A DNA stretch of 64,000 bases from Marixanthomonas ophiurae (GCF_003413745.1 NZ_QVID01000001.1:682001-746000); one strand, 5' to 3'; shown: positions 7,118 to 16,070, counted from the stretch's first letter. Numbers and translations: made by a program. Notes: generated from the sequence alone by a model not told the origin.

Positions 7118-8926
7118 ATGAAAATTATATGGTTTTTTGTAATCATTCTTATTCCTTTATTGAGTCTCTCACAAACTGCAACTTTAAAAGGAACTATTAA
7201 TACTGGAAATGAACCGCTCTCATTTGCAACTATTCAATTAAAAGGTCCGGAAACAAGAGGAGTCAATGCAGAGGAAGATGGAACGTATTCCATAAAACTT
7301 AAGAAGGGCTCTTATCAAATAAATATTTCATCAGTTGGATATAAAACCTTTTCTAAACAGATTTATATTTCAGAAGGTATCAATGAAATGTCTTTTACCC
7401 TCAAAGAAGATCTTCTAGGTTTAGAACAAATTGTAGTAAGTGCCACTCGAAATAGAGTAAACCGCAAGAAAGCCCCAGTTGTGGTATCTACGTTGAACCC
7501 TAAATTATTAAAAGCTACCCAATCTTTATCACTGGCCGATGGTTTAAATTACGCACCAGGTGTACGCGTTGAGACCAACTGCCAAAATTGTGGATTTACT
7601 CAGGTTCGCCTTAACGGACTCGATGGCGGTTATACTCAAATATTGGTAAACAGCCGTGCTATATTTACATCGCTTTTGGGTGTTTATGGTTTAGAGCAAA
7701 TACCGACAAACACAATAGAGCGCGTAGAAGTGGTTAGGAGTGGCGGTTCCGCTTTATTTGGATCGAATGCGATTGCTGGAACCGTAAATGTTATTACAAA
7801 AGACCCGGTTTTAAACACTTGGGAAATTGGGAGTTCCCTCTCGCTCATCAATGGTGAACAACCCGATCGCGTCGTGAGTTTTAATACTTCGGTAGTGGCA
7901 GACAATTTAAATAGTGGTATTACCCTCTTTGGGAATTATAGAAGCCGAGATGCTTATGATGCCAATGACGATGGTTTTACCGAAATTACGAAACTCACCA
8001 ATAACACTGTAGGAGCCAAAGCGTTTATAAAACCTACAGACAGAAGTAGAGTAACTTTAAATTTAACGGCCATCAGGGAGTTTAGGAGAGGTGGAAATAA
8101 ATTAGACCTCGCCCCTCAATTTACTGACATTACCGAGCAATTAGACCACGATACTTTTACAGGTGGTGCTGAATATGAACTTAATAGTAAAGACTACACC
8201 AATAAATATTCAATATATACCTCTGCATCCTACACCCAACGCGATAGTTATTATGGTGGTTTAGGCGGTGGAAGAACCAAGCAGGATAGTATTTTAGCCA
8301 ATAATGCCTTCGGAAATACTACCGATTTGGCGATTGTTAACGGACTTCAACATACCAAAACTTTTAAAAATGACGATGTATTAACCTCGGGAGCCGAATA
8401 TAATTTTAGCACTACCGAAGATATTATCGCAGGATATAATCGGTTAATCGATCAATCGGTTGCTAGTGTGGGGGTTTACAGTCAATACGAATGGAAACCT
8501 ACCGATGCATTTACGGCTTTATTGGGAGCCAGATTTGACAATGTATCCGTAGATGGAACGTATCGAGTTAACACCATAGAACGAAATGTAAACCTCAGCC
8601 AATCCTCATTAAGCCCGCGATTAACCATAGCCTATGAATTTACAGATGATTTAAAATTTAGAGGAGGGTATGCACGAGGATTCCGGGCGCCTCAAGCTTT
8701 TAATGAAGATTTGCACATTTCATCGGTTGGTGGTGAGCCCCAATTTGTCATTCTTTCTGAAAACCTAAAAACCGAATATTCCAATGCCTATACAGCATCT
8801 TTAAATTATTCAAAAGACTTCAACAAAGTGCAAACCGATTTTTTACTGGAAGGATTTTATACAGATTTAAAAAACCCTTTTACCATTGTAAGCACGGGAA
8901 CCCTTTGCCTAATGGTTCTATTGTAG
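7118..8926 (+). CDS. TonB-dependent receptor, N-terminal part of a frameshifted gene
   Basis: Outer-membrane receptor for an iron- or metal-type ligand. It has a signal peptide, a carboxypeptidase-regulatory-like domain (about residues 20-105), a plug domain (about 110-235) and the first two thirds of a beta-barrel. The plug carries an unusual C155-QN-C158 motif just before the VRLNGLDGGYTQILVN segment. The frame runs into a false C-terminus (TLCLMVLL) near 8900, while the true continuation (NPLPNGSIVEEVRNG) is in another frame from 8899. One missing base in the ACGGGAACCC stretch explains it. The receptor is divergent from the metal repressor and probably controlled by it. Confidence 0.85.
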   Translation: MKIIWFFVIILIPLLSLSQTATLKGTINTGNEPLSFATIQLKGPETRGVNAEEDGTYSIKLKKGSYQINISSVGYKTFSKQIYISEGINEMSFTLKEDLLGLEQIVVSATRNRVNRKKAPVVVSTLNPKLLKATQSLSLADGLNYAPGVRVETNCQNCGFTQVRLNGLDGGYTQILVNSRAIFTSLLGVYGLEQIPTNTIERVEVVRSGGSALFGSNAIAGTVNVITKDPVLNTWEIGSSLSLINGEQPDRVVSFNTSVVADNLNSGITLFGNYRSRDAYDANDDGFTEITKLTNNTVGAKAFIKPTDRSRVTLNLTAIREFRRGGNKLDLAPQFTDITEQLDHDTFTGGAEYELNSKDYTNKYSIYTSASYTQRDSYYGGLGGGRTKQDSILANNAFGNTTDLAIVNGLQHTKTFKNDDVLTSGAEYNFSTTEDIIAGYNRLIDQSVASVGVYSQYEWKPTDAFTALLGARFDNVSVDGTYRVNTIERNVNLSQSSLSPRLTIAYEFTDDLKFRGGYARGFRAPQAFNEDLHISSVGGEPQFVILSENLKTEYSNAYTASLNYSKDFNKVQTDFLLEGFYTDLKNPFTIVSTGTLCLMVLL

Positions 8927-9468
8927 AAGAAGTACGAAATGGATCGGGAGCTGAAGTATTTGGAACCAATTTTGAAGTAGGGCTTTCGCCTTCAAAAAAG
9001 TGGCAATTTCAATTAGGAGGGACCGTTCAGAAATCAAAATACAAAGAACCTCAACTTTTATTTGAAAGTGACGGTACTGCAGGGGAAAATGATATTATAA
9101 TTGATGAGTTTGTACGGAATCCAAATGTGTATGGTTATGCGAACTTATCGTGGCTTCCTTCCGAAGTTTTTAGCGTATACCTTACTGGAAATTACACTGG
9201 GGCCATGACGGTGCCACGTGTAATAAGTAATACTGGATTTTTAAAATTGAATGACGTAAATCCTTTTCTTGATATGAATATCAAGTTTGACACCCATATA
9301 GATTTTTCTGAAGATTTTCAGACCACCTTTTCGGCTGGAGTAAAAAACATTTTTAACAGCTATCAAGATGACTTTGATAAAGGTCCTACCCGAGATTCAG
9401 ATTACATCTATGGTCCCAACGCGCCTCGAACTTTTTTTATAGGTATCACTTTCGGAAAATTACATTAA
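8905..9468 (+). CDS. TonB-dependent receptor, C-terminal part of the frameshifted gene
   Basis: This frame encodes the last 187 residues of the barrel of the receptor that begins at 7118. It holds amphipathic strands, a conserved stretch like VKNIFNSYQDDFDKGPTRDSDYIYGPNAPRTFFIGI, and ends with an OMP-type terminal strand (FFIGITFGKLH). The start at 8905 is only a formal TTG. Restoring one base at about 8896-8901 gives a continuous receptor of about 783 aa. The coding sequence shows no other damage on either side, so this is either a very recent mutation or a sequencing error. Confidence 0.8.
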   Translation: MPNGSIVEEVRNGSGAEVFGTNFEVGLSPSKKWQFQLGGTVQKSKYKEPQLLFESDGTAGENDIIIDEFVRNPNVYGYANLSWLPSEVFSVYLTGNYTGAMTVPRVISNTGFLKLNDVNPFLDMNIKFDTHIDFSEDFQTTFSAGVKNIFNSYQDDFDKGPTRDSDYIYGPNAPRTFFIGITFGKLH

Positions 9469-9469
9469 G

Positions 9470-9952
9470 ATGAAACAGTCATTATTTTTAATAACGCTAT
9501 TGGTTTTACTATTTTCTTCTGAAGAAATTAAAGCTCAAAAAACAGAAGCTATCAACTGGGTTACGTTCGAGCAATTAAACGATTCTCTTTCGGTTAAACC
9601 CAAAAAAGTGGTGTTGTTTTTCTATGCAGATTGGTGTGTGTATTGTAAAAAAATGGAGCAAGCAGCTTTTAAAAAGCCAGAAATAATTCAGAAAATAAAT
9701 AGTGGTTTTTATGCAGTAAAATTTAATACTGAAACAACCCAAGCGGTTGTTTTTGACGGAGTGATTTTTAATAATACGGAAGCTAAAACCAAGCGAAATC
9801 CCGTTCACGACATCGCAACCCTTTTTGCATCCCGAGAAGAAGTTCCTTTTTCACTACCCGCCACCATTTTTCTAGATAAAGATTTTGCAGTAACCCATCG
9901 GGTTTTTGAATATATAAGCCCTAAAAAGATGATGGAACTTCTTAATAATTGA
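9470..9952 (+). CDS. Periplasmic thioredoxin-fold protein
   Basis: 160 aa with a signal peptide (about 1-22) and a thioredoxin-like domain with the CxxC site W-C56-VY-C59-K. It resembles the DsbD-gamma/YyaL-type thioredoxin family (FYADWCVYCKKMEQAAF), with the conserved VKFNTE strand after it. It starts 1 bp after the receptor stop, so the two are translationally linked. It is therefore likely to act on an exported partner of the receptor system. The gene ends 6 bp before a convergent gene. Confidence 0.85.
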   Translation: MKQSLFLITLLVLLFSSEEIKAQKTEAINWVTFEQLNDSLSVKPKKVVLFFYADWCVYCKKMEQAAFKKPEIIQKINSGFYAVKFNTETTQAVVFDGVIFNNTEAKTKRNPVHDIATLFASREEVPFSLPATIFLDKDFAVTHRVFEYISPKKMMELLNN

Positions 9953-9958
9953 GTGTTT

Positions 9959-12670
9959 TTAAAACCTAACCCTCATTTTTAGTAAAACAAATCGTGGTAA
10001 CAAGCGATACTGTGTACTAATGATTCCTGTATCGTCAATGTTTATGTTATTGAAGTTTTTGATATTGAAGAGGTTTTTTCCTTCCACAGAAAATGATAAT
10101 TTATTTTTAAGGACAGTATATTTTGCTTCCATATCCATAAAATAATAGGTGTTGTTATCGCTGTCTAAGTTATCAAAAAAGTAACGTTCACCATTTGCTG
10201 AAATATTCAGTTTTTTAAATGGTTTATAAATCAAATCCAAAAAACTTTTGTTGGTCATGTTTGTTTGCTTGCCTGTGAATGATGTAGATTTTTGGGTTGT
10301 TTTAAAGACACTTTCAAACCATTCAGTCCCAATGTGAAAATTAAACGGACCTGAAAAAGCAGATCGGACTTCCATTCCGTAGGTATAGGTTTGAAGTTCT
10401 ACATCTCTAAAATTTTTATTTACACTGTTTTGATATTTCTGTGTTGAAAATCCGCCTTTTAATTTCAAATTTGAATTAAGGGCTGCAAAGTAAATATTTC
10501 CTTCCGTTTGAATATTCAGTAGATCTCTGTCTTCCAGCCGCACCAACTCTCTGGTTGTAAAATTGGGTGTAATCACCGAGTTGGATGCAAAATAATCGTG
10601 GTATTTTTTATAATAAAAAGTAGTGTTCGAAAAAAACGTACTCAAGTAATGACCAAGCGTGTAATTTACTAAAAACGTAGAAGTTTTTAAAGGCTCTAAG
10701 GTGGCAACTCCTTTTGAAAAGTAATTATAGCGTTTTAAAACAAAGTCATCGTTTATGTTTGGGAGGCTTGGGTTTTCTTGTTCAAACTTGAAAGAAGAAA
10801 TGAGTTTATTTTTGTCATTGGGTTGCCAGTCTAAAATGATTTCAGGGTTTATAAAAAAGGGGCTTTTATTTTGAGATCCTTCCCGGTTTTTTAATGAATT
10901 AATATGTTGCCGCAGTTCAAGATTTCCCGTAAGGGCAAAATTTCCAAATTCACGACGGTAACTGGAACGTACATACCCGCTGAACAATTGATAGGTCAAA
11001 CTATTTTGAAAACCAGTGGGATTTATGTGTTGCGTATTTTCATCGTTTTCTAATTGAAAACTGGATTTATATTGGTTGTCCTGGTAATCAAGCCCAGCAT
11101 CCAACTTAAACAAATCGCCATTGTCTTTCCGGTTAAAAAGGCTCGCTTCTACCTTGGCCGAATGCAAACTGTGTTCGCTATCCTGAAAAACGCCATCAAC
11201 TGTTTCTTCAGGCATAAACAACCCATCAAATAAAAAGCGGTTATTGGTATAATCTTGTGGTTTTCTATCAAAAAGATACATCCCGGTCAATAAAAAAACC
11301 TGGTTCTTTTTAAACTTATGGGTATATGTTAGATTTTGGTGGGTTGAAAATTGATACTCGTTCAAGCGTTCGTTGGATGGGGAATTATTAAACAATAAAT
11401 TGGAACCCGTATCCAAGTCGGTGCTGTTGTAATCACCAGAATATTCAAATGATTTTGTTTTGGAAATATCGTAGGTTAAAGTCGTTTTTCCAAATCCTGT
11501 AAACTGTTTGCCGCGCAGACTATAATTTTCGGTATTGGTAAAATCACCCGTAGGCAAAAAATAATTTTCCGTTTTATTTTTGAAAAAATCACGCTCATCC
11601 CAATTGAAAAACCCGATTGTTTTCAGTTTAACCTTATCGCTAAGGTTTTGGATATTAGTGAGCGAACCCATTTCGGCATTGTTAAAGTTGGTACGGGCAT
11701 CGCCAATATCGTTGGGTTTCCTAAAGAGATTTATAAATGAAACTGCTTCGCCACCGTCATTGTTCGTTACAAAACTATTTTGTTGCCCTTCGCCCAATAG
11801 TTGATCGATGTCACCGGTAACATTTTCGCCTATGTTATTGAAATTGGCAAACAAATAGTACTTGCTTTTTTCCCGAAACGAAATCAAGTTTGCCTTGCTA
11901 TCGTATTTATTTTTATACCCTAATCCGTATCCCGGTCGTACTACCCCAAACAATTGGTTTTTTGCCTCTTTGGTCAAGGTTAGGTTGAGGGCTACTTTAT
12001 CGCTTTCTTCAATGTTTTTAAGCAAGCGGTTGCTGGAATATTTTTCATATACTTCAACTTTGTCCACCACCGAGGCGTCTAAGTTTTTGGTTAGTAGCTT
12101 ATAGCCTTTTTCAAAAAGATCGTCGCCTTCCACCATTACTTTTTCCACTTTTTTGCCACCCACTTTTACGGTGCCATCGTTTTCCACCTCGACACCCGGT
12201 AGGTTTTTTAACAAATCTTCCACGGTTTCCTCGGTGCCTTGTTTAAACGAATCGGCATTATAAATAATCGTATCCTCTTTTACTGTTATGGCTTTGTCGT
12301 TATTAATGATTACCTCGTCCAGCGCAAAAGTGGCTTCGTTTAAAACCGCATTGACTGTTTTGGTTTCGTCTTTTTGCAAACTAACAGGAACAGTTTTGGT
12401 TGTATAGGATATAGAGCTGAAACTAAGTTGAAAATCTCCAGTTTTATCGGTTGTTATTTTATAGGTGCCATCTTCTTGAGTGGTGGAAAAGGCAATGATG
12501 GCATCACTGTTGTTAGGTTTTAAAAAAACATTGGCAAAGGCAACTGGCTGTTGTAAAGTGTCGGTCACGGTGCCGCTTACCACGCTTTGCGAATAAACAC
12601 TATTGCCCGATACAAAAAGTATTAGGTAATATAAAGTTGTTGTAAAGTATTTCTTTATTCTTTTTCCCAC
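9959..12670 (-). CDS. TonB-receptor-like outer-membrane beta-barrel protein
   Basis: 903 aa: signal peptide (about 1-28), a carboxypeptidase-regulatory-like domain (about 29-115), a plug-like domain with the stretch TVEDLLKNLPGVEVENDGTVKVGGKKVEKVMVEG-type signature near 150-185, and a long barrel ending in VLLKMRVRF. It belongs to the outer-membrane beta-barrel family related to SusC/TonB receptors. The substrate is unknown. The start is GTG at 12670, 16 bp inside the upstream GLPGLI gene; the next residues form the signal peptide, so this start is well supported. GLPGLI genes are common companions of this receptor type. Confidence 0.88.
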   Translation of the reverse strand: MGKRIKKYFTTTLYYLILFVSGNSVYSQSVVSGTVTDTLQQPVAFANVFLKPNNSDAIIAFSTTQEDGTYKITTDKTGDFQLSFSSISYTTKTVPVSLQKDETKTVNAVLNEATFALDEVIINNDKAITVKEDTIIYNADSFKQGTEETVEDLLKNLPGVEVENDGTVKVGGKKVEKVMVEGDDLFEKGYKLLTKNLDASVVDKVEVYEKYSSNRLLKNIEESDKVALNLTLTKEAKNQLFGVVRPGYGLGYKNKYDSKANLISFREKSKYYLFANFNNIGENVTGDIDQLLGEGQQNSFVTNNDGGEAVSFINLFRKPNDIGDARTNFNNAEMGSLTNIQNLSDKVKLKTIGFFNWDERDFFKNKTENYFLPTGDFTNTENYSLRGKQFTGFGKTTLTYDISKTKSFEYSGDYNSTDLDTGSNLLFNNSPSNERLNEYQFSTHQNLTYTHKFKKNQVFLLTGMYLFDRKPQDYTNNRFLFDGLFMPEETVDGVFQDSEHSLHSAKVEASLFNRKDNGDLFKLDAGLDYQDNQYKSSFQLENDENTQHINPTGFQNSLTYQLFSGYVRSSYRREFGNFALTGNLELRQHINSLKNREGSQNKSPFFINPEIILDWQPNDKNKLISSFKFEQENPSLPNINDDFVLKRYNYFSKGVATLEPLKTSTFLVNYTLGHYLSTFFSNTTFYYKKYHDYFASNSVITPNFTTRELVRLEDRDLLNIQTEGNIYFAALNSNLKLKGGFSTQKYQNSVNKNFRDVELQTYTYGMEVRSAFSGPFNFHIGTEWFESVFKTTQKSTSFTGKQTNMTNKSFLDLIYKPFKKLNISANGERYFFDNLDSDNNTYYFMDMEAKYTVLKNKLSFSVEGKNLFNIKNFNNINIDDTGIISTQYRLLPRFVLLKMRVRF

Positions 12671-13449
12671 TCGAACTCCATTTCTATAGCGTTAATCTCT
12701 ATTTTATTAATCACAGTTTTTGATCCCTGTGGCATACGCGATAGAATGGCTTTAGAAATTTTATCAGTTCTCTCAGTTCTTTTTTTAATAAATTCTCTAT
12801 GACCAATTTTTTTACCATTATTAGGAGCTTTTAGTAAATTAGTGTTTTCTTTAAATGGAATACTAATTTCATCTGCTGAAAAGTAAACTTGTTTATTTAA
12901 ATCGTACACTTCTAAAATTAAACCTGGTAATCCAACAAGTTTCCAGGGGCCATACGGTAATGGAATTTCGGGAGTAAACCAAGCTTCATAACTACGTCCC
13001 CTAAAATTACCAGTTGCTTTTTGGCAATTGTATCCCGAAATGGTTTTAAAGTCATTTTGCAGTTTCCACAGTATTTTAGCAGCTCCCTTGTCCTCATAAA
13101 TGTAAAATTTCAACTTAAGATTCTCTGTTACAGACCCTCTGCAAAGAAAGGTTTTGTCTTTTAAGTTATAATAATACTGATTCCCTATCGAATCATTATT
13201 AACGCTTATATATATGTTAACTTCTTTATTTGTACTTGATGTCTGTTTTTCCGTTACGCTATTTTTTTTAGTCTTCGCTCTACTTTTTGGCTGCTTTTGG
13301 TATAAAGAAGCCATTTTATTAAACAACAGATCTTTTTTTGTTTCTTTAAAGCGTGAGCCATTTAAATTAATGGCAGATGTATAGGTTATTTTTCCATTTT
13401 GGGCCATCAATATAGAAGAGGAAAAAAAAAGAATAAATAAATATTTCAT
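12655..13449 (-). CDS. GLPGLI family protein, copy 1
   Basis: 264 aa exported protein named for the GLPGLI motif, here within GPWKLVGLPGLILEVYDL. It has a signal peptide at 1-17. GLPGLI proteins are Bacteroidota-specific, of unknown function, and typically encoded with a TonB-like receptor. The gene overlaps the receptor start by 16 bp, so the two are translationally coupled. It is a paralogue of the gene at 13714-14499; both end in an EWEKE tail and share SYEAWFTPEI. The middle is rich in Lys and Ser and is less conserved. Confidence 0.9.
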   Translation of the reverse strand: MKYLFILFFSSSILMAQNGKITYTSAINLNGSRFKETKKDLLFNKMASLYQKQPKSRAKTKKNSVTEKQTSSTNKEVNIYISVNNDSIGNQYYYNLKDKTFLCRGSVTENLKLKFYIYEDKGAAKILWKLQNDFKTISGYNCQKATGNFRGRSYEAWFTPEIPLPYGPWKLVGLPGLILEVYDLNKQVYFSADEISIPFKENTNLLKAPNNGKKIGHREFIKKRTERTDKISKAILSRMPQGSKTVINKIEINAIEMEFEWEKE

Positions 13450-13713
13450 AAATTTAATGTTTCAGTCTAAAAGAAATCTTCTATTTACCTTTATAAAAAT
13501 TATAATGTTTACAAGTGTATTCAGTATTCTATTATTACCTCTTGCCTAATTTTTTTTAAGATAGCTTTCATGCATTTTTAAATCTGTCGGTAGAAAAGGC
13601 GATAGTAGTTTAATTTTTGTATTTAATACTATTTTAACTTCAAAATATAGCTTTTTAATCAATTTTTAGTCAAAAAATTACGTTTTTATGTTTATTAGTC
13701 GTTTTTTGCGTGT

Positions 13714-14499
13714 TTATTCTTTTTCCCACTCGTACTCCAGTTCTATATCACTTTTAATGGTTTTTACAGACGTCATTTTATGGTCTTTGGGCATACGGGC
13801 TTTTAAAGCCTTGACAATTTTGTTTGTAACATCATGCTTTGCCGTTATAAATTCTTTATGGCTTATTTTTGGATCATCGCTTGGTTTTTTCACCCAAGTA
13901 TTGGCTTGTTTAAAAGGGATTTTTATGTCTTCGGCAGCAAAGTATACTTCCTTCTTTAAATCGTACACTTCCAAAATCAGGCCAGGCAACCCTACAAATT
14001 TCCATGGGCCATACGGTAAGGCTATTTCAGGGGTAAACCAGGCCTCATAGCTACGACCCCTAAAATCACCTATTGCTTTTTGGCAGTTATAACCCGAGAT
14101 GGTTTTAAATTTACCCTCTAATTTCCAAGCTATTTGCTTGGGGCCTTTATCTTCATAAACATAGAACTTCATTTTGAAATTCTCGAAAAGAGCTTCCCGT
14201 ATGGTAAAATTTCGGGTGGTAAGGTCGTAGTAATATAGGTTGCCCAAGGAATCACTTTCAATACCAATATGAATTTCCTCAACATTGGGGTCGTTGTTTT
14301 TATTTATATTCTTTTTTTTAGGTTTATCGTCTTTTTCACTTTTATAAAGCGAACCTTGCTTAGTAAAATACAAGTTGTTTTTACCTTGGGTTAAAGGCGA
14401 ACCGGAAAAATTAAGAGTGCTTGTGTAAGTAATTTTTCCTGTTTGCGAAAAAGTTGTAACACAGAATAATAATAGAAGAGTAACGTATAAATACTTCAT
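13714..14499 (-). CDS. GLPGLI family protein, copy 2
   Basis: 261 aa with a signal peptide (about 1-18) and the core SYEAWFTPEIALPYGPWK followed by FVGLPGLILEVYDL. It is a clear tandem duplicate of the gene at 12655, from which it is separated by 264 bp of AT-rich sequence with no gene. Its C-terminal coding end is almost the same as in copy 1, including the embedded GTGGGAAAAAGAATAAA stretch that in copy 1 serves as the receptor start. Here that frame ends after about 20 codons. Function unknown; probably a periplasmic or secreted partner of the receptor. Confidence 0.88.
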   Translation of the reverse strand: MKYLYVTLLLLFCVTTFSQTGKITYTSTLNFSGSPLTQGKNNLYFTKQGSLYKSEKDDKPKKKNINKNNDPNVEEIHIGIESDSLGNLYYYDLTTRNFTIREALFENFKMKFYVYEDKGPKQIAWKLEGKFKTISGYNCQKAIGDFRGRSYEAWFTPEIALPYGPWKFVGLPGLILEVYDLKKEVYFAAEDIKIPFKQANTWVKKPSDDPKISHKEFITAKHDVTNKIVKALKARMPKDHKMTSVKTIKSDIELEYEWEKE

Positions 14500-14625
14500 A
14501 CAGGTCGAAATTTTTAGGCGTTTTAAAAAATGGTTAGCATCTTAAAGACGAGTAAAACCACCAACTGTTGCAAGTATGTATTTTACAAGATCTAATATTC
14601 AATAAATTTACCTAAAAAATGTATC

Positions 14626-15369
14626 TTAAAATCCGCGCTCCTTCTGCAATTGCTCATATGCATCTTGAACCTTCCTGAATTTTTCTTCGGCTCCTTTTTG
14701 GTAGGCTTCGTCCATGTGCTGTAGCTTGTCGGGATGATATTTTTTAGCCATCGTGCGGTAGGCTTTTTTAACCTCAGAATCAGTAGCGGTTCGGTCAATT
14801 TCCAAAATCTTGTAAGCACTGTCCGGATTTTTAAAGAACATGGCTTTTATACTGGAAAAATCACGCGCTGAAACTCCTAAGTAACCCGAAATTTCATTTA
14901 TCTTCCGTACTTCCAGTTCACTTACACGTCCATCTGCATTCGCAATACTAAAGAGAAAGTGAAGCACTTGTAAGCGGGATTCGTACCGCATACGCTGGCG
15001 AAACATATTACAGATCTTTGCAGCAGAAATTTCCCGTTTTTTTATAACGTCATTAAAAACCCGAAACGTGGCATTGGCACGTTCCCTTCCGTAAGCTTGA
15101 ACAAAATACTTGCGAACATAGTCCAATTCTTGTTGGCTTACTTGTCCATCGGCTTTGATGACCAAAGATGCCAAAGAGAGTAAGTTGAGTTCAAAATCGG
15201 CTGGAGTAACACGTCCACTTTGCTGTTGCTGAAAGGCCCTCTGAAAACTACCTCCGGATTTTTTTCCACCAATAAAATTATCTAATAGGCTTCCTATTAA
15301 AAATCCAACAATAGCGCCGGGAAACCGATACACCATATAGCCAATAAAAGCTGCAAACCAACGAATCAT
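14626..15369 (-). CDS. DjlA-like co-chaperone (TerB-like plus C-terminal J domain)
   Basis: 247 aa. Residues 1-30 contain a glycine-rich hydrophobic segment, likely a membrane anchor (GYMVYRFPGAIVGFLIGSLL). Residues about 55-165 form a TerB/DjlA-like helical domain (LVIKADGQVSQQELDYVRKYF and ANADGRVSELEV repeats). The C-terminal J domain (about 185-247) keeps the essential HPD motif (KKYHPDKL). The order matches DjlA, a membrane-bound DnaK co-chaperone. It is divergent from the bacilliredoxin gene. Confidence 0.9.
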   Translation of the reverse strand: MIRWFAAFIGYMVYRFPGAIVGFLIGSLLDNFIGGKKSGGSFQRAFQQQQSGRVTPADFELNLLSLASLVIKADGQVSQQELDYVRKYFVQAYGRERANATFRVFNDVIKKREISAAKICNMFRQRMRYESRLQVLHFLFSIANADGRVSELEVRKINEISGYLGVSARDFSSIKAMFFKNPDSAYKILEIDRTATDSEVKKAYRTMAKKYHPDKLQHMDEAYQKGAEEKFRKVQDAYEQLQKERGF

Positions 15370-15423
15370 ACTTCTTGTAATTTCTTATAAAAATTGCGAC
15401 CAAAGATAACCATTTCCTGCACT

Positions 15424-15456
15424 ACCCAATAACGAACCTAACATTCCTTATTGGGT
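15424..15456. repeat. Inverted repeat between divergent djlA-like and bacilliredoxin genes
   Basis: ACCCAATAA and its exact complement TTATTGGGT are separated by 15 bp. A second, weaker GGGTT/AACCC pairing follows at about 15468-15490. This may be a regulatory site or a leader hairpin for either gene. Confidence 0.45.
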
Positions 15457-15502
15457 ATTTCAGACTTCGGGTTACTTAACCGTAAACCCGTTAAAAATTA
15501 GT

Positions 15503-15510
15503 TATCTTTG
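15503..15510 (+). promoter_or_regulatory. -7 box of the bacilliredoxin promoter
   Basis: TATCTTTG matches TAnnTTTG and lies 34 bp before the ATG. No TTG lies at the expected -33 spacing. Confidence 0.45.
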
Positions 15511-15544
15511 TGAAAAATTGTTACACACTTAAATTCAATATATT

Positions 15545-15955
15545 ATGTATCCACCGGAATTAGTAAAACCTATGCGTGAAGACCTTACTAACATTGGTTT
15601 TTCCGAACTGTTCACTGAAGAAGATGTAAAGCAAGCCATGCAGAAAGAAGGAACCACCTTAGTTGTGGTAAATTCGGTTTGTGGTTGTGCTGCTGCCAAT
15701 GCACGCCCTGGAGCCCGCATGTCGCTTCAAAATGCAAAAACACCCGATAATTTGGTAACTGTGTTTGCAGGAGTTGACCGGGAAGCGGTTGATGCTGCCA
15801 GAGCACAAATGGTACCGTTCCCTCCAAGTTCGCCTTCTATGGCCTTGTTTAAAAACGGAGAGTTAGTACATATGCTAGAGCGCCACCATATTGAAGGTCG
15901 CCCAGCAGATATGATTGCTGAAAACTTAAAAGGAGCATTTGACGAACATTGTTAA
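15545..15955 (+). CDS. BrxA/BrxB family bacilliredoxin
   Basis: 136 aa, full-length member of the BrxA/BrxB (YphP/YqiW) family. These are thioredoxin-fold proteins that in Firmicutes remove bacillithiol from protein thiols. The C46-G-C48 active site is in SVCGCAAANARPG, the family signature. Many Bacteroidota encode it, and some make bacillithiol. Conserved regions MYPPELVKPMREDL and FPPSSPSMALFKNGELVHMLERHHIEG support the assignment. It stands alone with its own promoter and a strong terminator after it. Confidence 0.95.
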   Translation: MYPPELVKPMREDLTNIGFSELFTEEDVKQAMQKEGTTLVVVNSVCGCAAANARPGARMSLQNAKTPDNLVTVFAGVDREAVDAARAQMVPFPPSSPSMALFKNGELVHMLERHHIEGRPADMIAENLKGAFDEHC

Positions 15956-16003
15956 TCCACTCCTCGATCCTCCTCAAAGGGGAGGAAGATAAAAATTCAT
16001 ATT

Positions 16004-16057
16004 AAAAAAAACCATTTTGGTCCCTGAGCGTAGTCGAAGGGACAATGGTTTTTTTTA
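16004..16057 (+). terminator. Hairpin terminator with REP-like core
   Basis: Outer stem AAAACCATT/AATGGTTTT and inner stem GTCCCT/AGGGAC surround GAGCGTAGTCGA, followed by a run of T. The core resembles a dispersed repeat common in Bacteroidota genomes. It ends transcription from the bacilliredoxin gene. A second C/G-rich inverted repeat (TCCTCC..GGAGGA) lies just before it at about 15968-15986. Confidence 0.7.
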
Positions 16058-16070
16058 CTTTTGATAAACT

